The notes below the pieces were generated by a model. It was not told where the DNA came from and did not search any database. It saw nothing but the letters and a program-made list of their open reading frames with translations. Of a stretch of DNA of 53,442 bases, positions 49,801-53,442 are shown in pieces. The number at the start of each line of letters is the position of its first letter. The stretch's first letter is position 1. A program made the position numbers and the translations under genes. This stretch comes from Paraburkholderia tropica (GTDB lineage Bacteria; Pseudomonadota; Gammaproteobacteria; Burkholderiales; Burkholderiaceae). Where the stretch lies: NCBI RefSeq assembly GCF_914484835.1, contig NZ_CAJZAR010000073.1, forward strand, positions 1,271 through 54,712, in the 5' to 3' direction.

Positions 49801-49840
49801 TTTTCCTGTTCGGCCCGCGCATCGGGCGCGAGCGTTTTCC
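49801..49840 (-). repeat. 40-bp array repeat, copy 1
   Basis: Reads on the minus strand GGAAAACGCTCGCGCCCGAT, then GCGCGGGCCGAACAGGAAAA. It begins and ends with GGAAAA. Holds a short leader frame MRGPNRK. Other copies: 50264, 52937, 53391. Confidence 0.8.
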
Positions 49841-49855
49841 TTGGGCGGCTTCTGC

Positions 49856-50092
49856 TTACTTCGAAGAAAAGAAAATTCCGCCTGAGCATTCAAAGGGCGG
49901 CACTACGCGCGCACAAACGCCCCCTGAAAAACTGCTAGTGGCGTTAATCGCGGACAGCGCGAAACCCACGGCAAGGACTGCACGCGTTGCCCAACCCAGG
50001 CGGAATCCGTATCCGGCCAACACCAACGGCACCACCAAAAATAGTGCTCCAACGGTGAACGCAATCGGGTTAATCAGCGCGTTAGCCATCAT
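49856..50092 (-). CDS. Small membrane protein
   Basis: A 78-aa protein with two membrane helices (about 8-28 and 36-50) and a Cys-containing tail. GGAAAACGGGAAAGTGA precedes the ATG at 50092 (a second ATG follows at 50089). Unknown function. Confidence 0.6.
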   Translation of the reverse strand: MMANALINPIAFTVGALFLVVPLVLAGYGFRLGWATRAVLAVGFALSAINATSSFSGGVCARVVPPFECSGGIFFSSK

Positions 50093-50111
50093 TCACTTTC
50101 CCGTTTTCCAG

Positions 50112-50258
50112 TCAGTCGGGCTTGAGCAATTCGACGGTCACATCGTCGCCGCATTGATCGCACACAACCATATCGGACTTGCCGTCGTGTTCCTCTCCGT
50201 GGAGGAACACACGGGTCCGGTTTGCACAGCTATCACAGGTGTAGTGATATTCAGTCAT
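50112..50258 (-). CDS. 48-aa zinc-ribbon-like protein
   Basis: A short protein (starts MTEYHYTCDSC) with two Cys-x-x-Cys pairs (residues 8-11 and 34-37), the plan of a minimal zinc ribbon. AGGAAAATGGCG before the ATG. In frame with the leader ATG of the upstream repeat, so a 57-aa form could also be made. Confidence 0.65.
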   Translation of the reverse strand: MTEYHYTCDSCANRTRVFLHGEEHDGKSDMVVCDQCGDDVTVELLKPD

Positions 50259-50263
50259 CGCCA

Positions 50264-50303
50264 TTTTCCTGTTCGGCCAGCGCATCGAGCGCGAGCGTTT
50301 TCC
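50264..50303 (-). repeat. 40-bp array repeat, copy 2
   Basis: Minus-strand GGAAAACGCTCGCGCTCGAT, then GCGCTGGCCGAACAGGAAAA. The leader frame reads MRWPNRK and runs on into the zinc-ribbon gene. Confidence 0.8.
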
Positions 50304-50312
50304 GCTGTCCGA

Positions 50313-50489
50313 CTAGTCATTGAAGGACGGGCAATCGTCCACGTAGCGGTGCAAATTTTTCTCACCAGAATCCAAGCAGATTGCACAGCGAAATAGCGGT
50401 CGGTTTTCGTCATATTGACCGTCCGCTAGGTCTGCGCATCGCGTCTGATCGAGCGGAGCAGTCAACGCGTTATTCCATCGAGCATCCAT
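50313..50489 (-). CDS. 58-aa Cys-containing protein
   Basis: A short protein (MDARWNNALTAPLDQ) with Cys in TRCADL, RCAIC and DDCPSF, a possible metal site. AGGAAAACAC directly before the ATG; the stop of the upstream gene overlaps that box. Confidence 0.6.
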   Translation of the reverse strand: MDARWNNALTAPLDQTRCADLADGQYDENRPLFRCAICLDSGEKNLHRYVDDCPSFND

Positions 50490-50497
50490 GTGTTTTC

Positions 50498-50914
50498 CTA
50501 GTTCGCGGCGCCTTTCACTTGGTAGGCAATCACCGTCGATCCGGCAGAGTATCCGGGCTCCGTAGCGAGATTGCGCAGTGGAACGACGAGAGCAGCAGGA
50601 GACGACAGCCCATCCGGGCAATTCTTTCTTGTGATCGAAATCGACCACACGTTGCGAGACGGCTTGAGTTCTCCAATGTAGGAGCACTTTTGCCCGTCGC
50701 GCTCGCGAAGCATAACCATTTGAGGTGTGGCGTTTTGCAGGTCGTTGAGTAGCATCAATGGGATTTTCGGCACCGCCGCGACCTTGTCTGCGGCCGCTTG
50801 AACTTGCGAGGCGAAATCAGCCATCTTCTCAGGCTTGGCGATCGGGACTTGCGCATTCGCCAAACCGATTTGAGCGATAGTCAGTGTACAAACGATGGTG
50901 GCATACAGTTTCAT
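50498..50914 (-). CDS. Secreted protein of unknown function
   Basis: A 138-aa precursor with signal peptide (residues 1-21, LANA-QV). Helical first part (ADFASQVQAAADKVAAV), then a beta-rich part with two Cys. AGGAAAACCC before the ATG. Confidence 0.68.
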   Translation of the reverse strand: MKLYATIVCTLTIAQIGLANAQVPIAKPEKMADFASQVQAAADKVAAVPKIPLMLLNDLQNATPQMVMLRERDGQKCSYIGELKPSRNVWSISITRKNCPDGLSSPAALVVPLRNLATEPGYSAGSTVIAYQVKGAAN

Positions 50915-50935
50915 GGGTTTTCCTGGGCTAATCCG

Positions 50936-51289
50936 TTACACCAAGTGCGTCCAGATTTCGCGGACGCCGCCAATAAATTCGCCCCTGTCCACAGCAACCC
51001 GACGCCAGCGATTGTCTTTCGGCACGAGAGTATGCTCGCCGTAGACGTAGCCACCCGCAGCATTGATACGGTCCCAGCGCGCGATGCGCTCTCTCTTTTC
51101 CAAGATGCAGACCATATGATTTTCGAGGACGCGAAGCTCACTCGCTCGCGCCTGAGCGTCCTTAAGTGAATCTGCCGCTACGACGACATTCACGCCGAGC
51201 ATCGACCGTGCGGTCACGGCATACTCAGAATCCGGCAAATCGAGCTTGCCCGCTTCTGCTGCCTCCTCTACTGAAATTCTCTTCGACAT
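50936..51289 (-). CDS. Unknown 117-aa protein
   Basis: A soluble alpha/beta protein (RISVEEAAEAGKLDL, DSLKDAQARASELRVLENH). CGGAAAACGTT before the ATG. No family recognised. Confidence 0.6.
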   Translation of the reverse strand: MSKRISVEEAAEAGKLDLPDSEYAVTARSMLGVNVVVAADSLKDAQARASELRVLENHMVCILEKRERIARWDRINAAGGYVYGEHTLVPKDNRWRRVAVDRGEFIGGVREIWTHLV

Positions 51290-51303
51290 AACGTTTTCCG
51301 AAT

Positions 51304-51543
51304 TCAGTTGGTGCTATCGCTGCTACGACGCGCTTTGCGGGTCAAGTCCCACACGATGTACAAATCCACAAGCGGCGACGTTACCCCACGATACAGCGCT
51401 GCGCCGAGTGCAAATGTCACGCATGAGAACTGCCACGGCGACAGACCGAAATTCCCGAACCGCTCGCCTACGACTGCGATCGCAAACGAGAGTAACAACA
51501 CTGGAATCCACGTCAGCAACTCAATTGTGATTTTTCGCTTCAC
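51304..51543 (-). CDS. Small membrane protein
   Basis: A 79-aa protein with two helices (about 8-26 and 35-58). GTG start with CGGAAAACGGC before it. Basic tail. Unknown function. Confidence 0.6.
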   Translation of the reverse strand: MKRKITIELLTWIPVLLLSFAIAVVGERFGNFGLSPWQFSCVTFALGAALYRGVTSPLVDLYIVWDLTRKARRSSDSTN

Positions 51544-51555
51544 GCCGTTTTCCGA

Positions 51556-52062
51556 TCAATCTTTGCAACGCAGGACGGGCATCATTGCGCCGTCTGGTCG
51601 AGTTGGTTGCGGACGCTCCTTGAGCCGCACGTCGCCAAGAGCGGGAACGTCATACGCCGTACCGTTGACACAAACAGCAGGCACGCCTTTTTCATCAACA
51701 CCCATATGCACTGCGGCGCTCTCGGGCACAGCGCCGGAGCTGCGAATGTACTCAATCCGAGACTGCGAACCAGCGGACGCTTGCTGCGCCTGGATCGTCT
51801 CCCGCGTGGCGTATACGGTGGTGACGGTATAAACGATCGTTGCAACGGCAAGTACCGCAGTCAATGCGATCATCGCCGCTTGTTGACGGCCCTGAGCCCT
51901 ACCGTTTTTTTCGGCCTGAACAATGATTTGGTCGAGCCGGTTAGAAAGTCCATTCATTGCCTCGTTCGTGCGATGCTGCATGGCACGTTGATACAGCGCG
52001 ATGATGCCCGGAGCGGAGGCATCGGAATTTAGCAAGGTTTTGAGATCTACTGGTTCCAACAT
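51556..52062 (-). CDS. Membrane-anchored helical protein
   Basis: A 168-aa protein: cytoplasmic helix-rich N-terminus (NEAMNGLSNRLDQIIVQAEK), one membrane helix at about 62-82, then an outer part with Cys near 130 and 166. CGGAAAACGGGGGA precedes the ATG at 52062; an ATG at 52089 would overlap the previous gene. Confidence 0.62.
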   Translation of the reverse strand: MLEPVDLKTLLNSDASAPGIIALYQRAMQHRTNEAMNGLSNRLDQIIVQAEKNGRAQGRQQAAMIALTAVLAVATIVYTVTTVYATRETIQAQQASAGSQSRIEYIRSSGAVPESAAVHMGVDEKGVPAVCVNGTAYDVPALGDVRLKERPQPTRPDGAMMPVLRCKD

Positions 52063-52081
52063 TCCCCCGTTTTCCGGTGTG

Positions 52082-52426
52082 TCAGCCAAGCAGCGATCCG
52101 ACGATCAGCCCCGTACCGAAACCAGCCTTGTTGCGCTCGCTCTCAAGCTCATCCTTCAACCGTTTCACCTCGTCCCGAAGCGATTGATTTTCCACCGTCA
52201 AGGCTGCGTGTTCGGCCTCAAGAGCGCGGACCTGTTCCGAAATCGTTTGCGGCGGCGCGTCATGCGGCAGCACGCCGTCTTTTATGTTCTGCGCGATTTT
52301 GAACAGTTCGGCCCGAGTAGGCAGGGGCGAAAGGTAGCCGTCTAGCGCCTTGTTCATTTCTGCCGATCCCGAAAACAACTCCCGCGCACGGGTAATGTCC
52401 TCAAAGTTGGCTTGTACGTTTTGCAT
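52082..52426 (-). CDS. Coiled-coil protein
   Basis: A 114-aa protein; the C-terminal half is a coiled coil (VRALEAEHAALTVENQSLRD and VKRLKDELESERNK) ending in a Gly-rich hydrophobic tip (GTGLIVGSLLG). CGGAAAACATC before the ATG at 52426. Confidence 0.65.
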   Translation of the reverse strand: MQNVQANFEDITRARELFSGSAEMNKALDGYLSPLPTRAELFKIAQNIKDGVLPHDAPPQTISEQVRALEAEHAALTVENQSLRDEVKRLKDELESERNKAGFGTGLIVGSLLG

Positions 52427-52439
52427 GATGTTTTCCGAT

Positions 52440-52931
52440 CTACTTTCTGAACTGTGACAGATGCGTGATTTTCGCTCCAGTACCTGGCCGGTGCGGAAAG
52501 CCATCTGCGCGAGGTTGCTCCTTCCCAAGTTCGCGCATAGCCGCATCGGCGCCAGATATCTCCGTCACCGTTTTACCGCTCGCGATATCGGTCACTAACC
52601 ATCCTTCCTTGCCGAACTCGGTCACGCTTGTTCCCGGATATTGCTTTTCAAGCGCCCGCGTTACTAGCGCGTTCCACGTACCGGATATCTTGGCGAATTT
52701 CGCAGGCCACAGACACACCAAAAAACACCGCACACCGAAAAACAATATTGCCAACACGGAGAGATTCAAGCCGATCCAGTAGGCCGTTCCGAGCAAATCG
52801 TCCGCTCGATGGTCGATTTGATGCACCTGAGACAACACATAGCATGCGGCTGCGAGCAGGATGGAACCAACGCACAGCATGACGTTTCGTTTGATCTCAA
52901 CATCAGCCTTACTTGGGATGGCACATTTCAT
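52440..52931 (-). CDS. Membrane protein with a cytoplasmic C-domain
   Basis: A 163-aa protein with two membrane helices (about 17-33 and 50-72) and a soluble C-terminal part. Start at 52931 or 52937; both lie at the end of repeat copy 3 and are in frame with its leader ATG (52958). Unknown function. Confidence 0.6.
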   Translation of the reverse strand: MKCAIPSKADVEIKRNVMLCVGSILLAAACYVLSQVHQIDHRADDLLGTAYWIGLNLSVLAILFFGVRCFLVCLWPAKFAKISGTWNALVTRALEKQYPGTSVTEFGKEGWLVTDIASGKTVTEISGADAAMRELGKEQPRADGFPHRPGTGAKITHLSQFRK

Positions 52932-52936
52932 TTTCA

Positions 52937-52975
52937 TTTTCCAGTTCGCCCCGCGCATCAGCGAGGGCGTTTTCC
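52937..52975 (-). repeat. 40-bp array repeat, copy 3 (diverged)
   Basis: Minus-strand GGAAAACGCCCTCGCTGAT, then GCGCGGGGCGAACTGGAAAA. The leader frame reads MRGANWK and is in frame with the gene at 52440-52931. Confidence 0.75.
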
Positions 52976-52988
52976 GTTGCCCAGCCAG

Positions 52989-53384
52989 TCACCAGCAGCG
53001 CGGGCCGCCCACGCTGCGATAGGAATTCTTCTGCATGCGACGCATACCGCACGCCACAGTTGTAACAAACGCCCCGGCGACCAATGACAACGCTCCAAAA
53101 TAAAGAGCCTGCACCGCCGTGCCACCAATCGCATCGGCCCAGCTCGCGGCGCTAGGAATCGCAGAGCTGATAGTGCCGTGGAACACATCAAAGACCCTAT
53201 CCGCAGCGTCACCGAACGTCCCGAGCCCAGCATCCCGCAGAGCATGGCGAGGCACAGCGCCAATCGTCTGCAAGGCGAGAGCCGGAACGAGCGCCATCCT
53301 GATAACCCAGGACGAAATTCGCTCTGCCTTCGATGGCGGCAACGGTTGCCTGTCGGCGGCACTGTTAGGGAGAAGTGTGTTCAT
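52989..53384 (-). CDS. Membrane protein of unknown function
   Basis: A 131-aa protein with hydrophobic helices at about 28-45 and 90-110 and a basic tail. AGGAACTGACAAT before the ATG. Preceded by repeat copy 4. First complete gene of the leftward array in the window. Confidence 0.6.
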   Translation of the reverse strand: MNTLLPNSAADRQPLPPSKAERISSWVIRMALVPALALQTIGAVPRHALRDAGLGTFGDAADRVFDVFHGTISSAIPSAASWADAIGGTAVQALYFGALSLVAGAFVTTVACGMRRMQKNSYRSVGGPRCW

Positions 53385-53390
53385 ATTGTC

Positions 53391-53430
53391 AGTTCCTATT
53401 TGGCCCGCACATCGAGCGCGAGCGTTTTCC
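53391..53430 (-). repeat. 40-bp array repeat, copy 4
   Basis: Minus-strand GGAAAACGCTCGCGCTCGAT, then GTGCGGGCCAAATAGGAACT. Leader frame MCGPNRN ends with TGA just before the gene start at 53384. Confidence 0.78.
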
Positions 53431-53442
53431 TAGACGTTTTGT

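Noticed and set aside
46463..53442. Integron with cassette array
   Set aside because: The recombinase is not IntI-like in size, the genes point towards it, and no attC-type imperfect palindromes are seen at the junctions; only the cassette-like look remains.

Overview
What it is: a G+C-rich stretch of a large self-transmissible plasmid or integrative conjugative element from a betaproteobacterium, most likely Burkholderiaceae (Burkholderia/Paraburkholderia/Caballeronia). The reasons are codon and base composition, a DUF3717-type small protein, a Burkholderia-style CAP lipoprotein and the style of the accessory genes. I see no rRNA, tRNA, CRISPR array or intact insertion sequence. No relaxase, replication initiator or prepilin peptidase was recognised in the window, so the element must extend beyond it or use host proteins.

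Layout. 1-4729: a very long ParB-family protein, its terminator, a structured gene-free stretch and seven small unknown genes, all rightward. 4979-6780 (leftward): a TraK/TraL/TraM-like (StbABC-like) operon. 6781-7286: a repeat- and hairpin-rich gene-free stretch that looks like an oriT/stb region. 7287-8498: RHH regulator, SSB, EexN-like entry-exclusion lipoprotein. 8538-20168: P-type (Trb/VirB) type IV secretion operon trbB-C-D-E-J-(small membrane protein)-L-F-G-I, two predicted tandem ribbon-helix-helix (RHH) proteins and a VirB1-like transglycosylase. 20327-21465 (leftward): zeta-toxin pair and a small RHH-like protein. 21473-25492 (leftward): TraB, TraF and the coupling protein TraG/VirD4. 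25878-36244: an R64/IncI-like type IVb pilus operon (TcpQ-like, PilN, PilO, PilP, PilQ, PilR, PilS, an extra PilT-like ATPase, PilV, a secreted Cys-rich protein). 36316-37305: a CAP lipoprotein with a perfect sigma70 promoter. 37398-40051: PilM, PilL-like (OmpA+TcpQ), a duplicated RHH protein and a second transglycosylase. 40161-45500: accessory genes (PD-(D/E)XK nuclease, DUF3717, DUF1173, unknowns). 45631-48349: an unknown protein overlapping a 628-aa tyrosine recombinase. 48446-53384: at least 14 small leftward genes separated by a nearly constant box.

How it fits together: the trb operon plus TraG/TraF/TraB should build the conjugation channel and its pilus; TraK/L/M, RHH and SSB process and protect the DNA near the putative oriT; the type IVb pilus with the PilV tip adhesin would hold recipient cells (as the R64 thin pilus does); EexN would block redundant entry. 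The strongest undescribed signal is regulatory: a 16-bp perfect palindrome (TTCTCGCATGCGAGAA) occurs six times, one copy directly after parB and one directly before trbB, suggesting a ParB/KorB-like partition and global-control network. Three further operator families (GTATAANAWGTGCTATAC at three transfer promoters; TGATATYAT at three pilus/accessory promoters; TGTATTACA at the RHH promoter) go with three or four RHH-type small proteins. All functional statements are by reading only; no database search was run.
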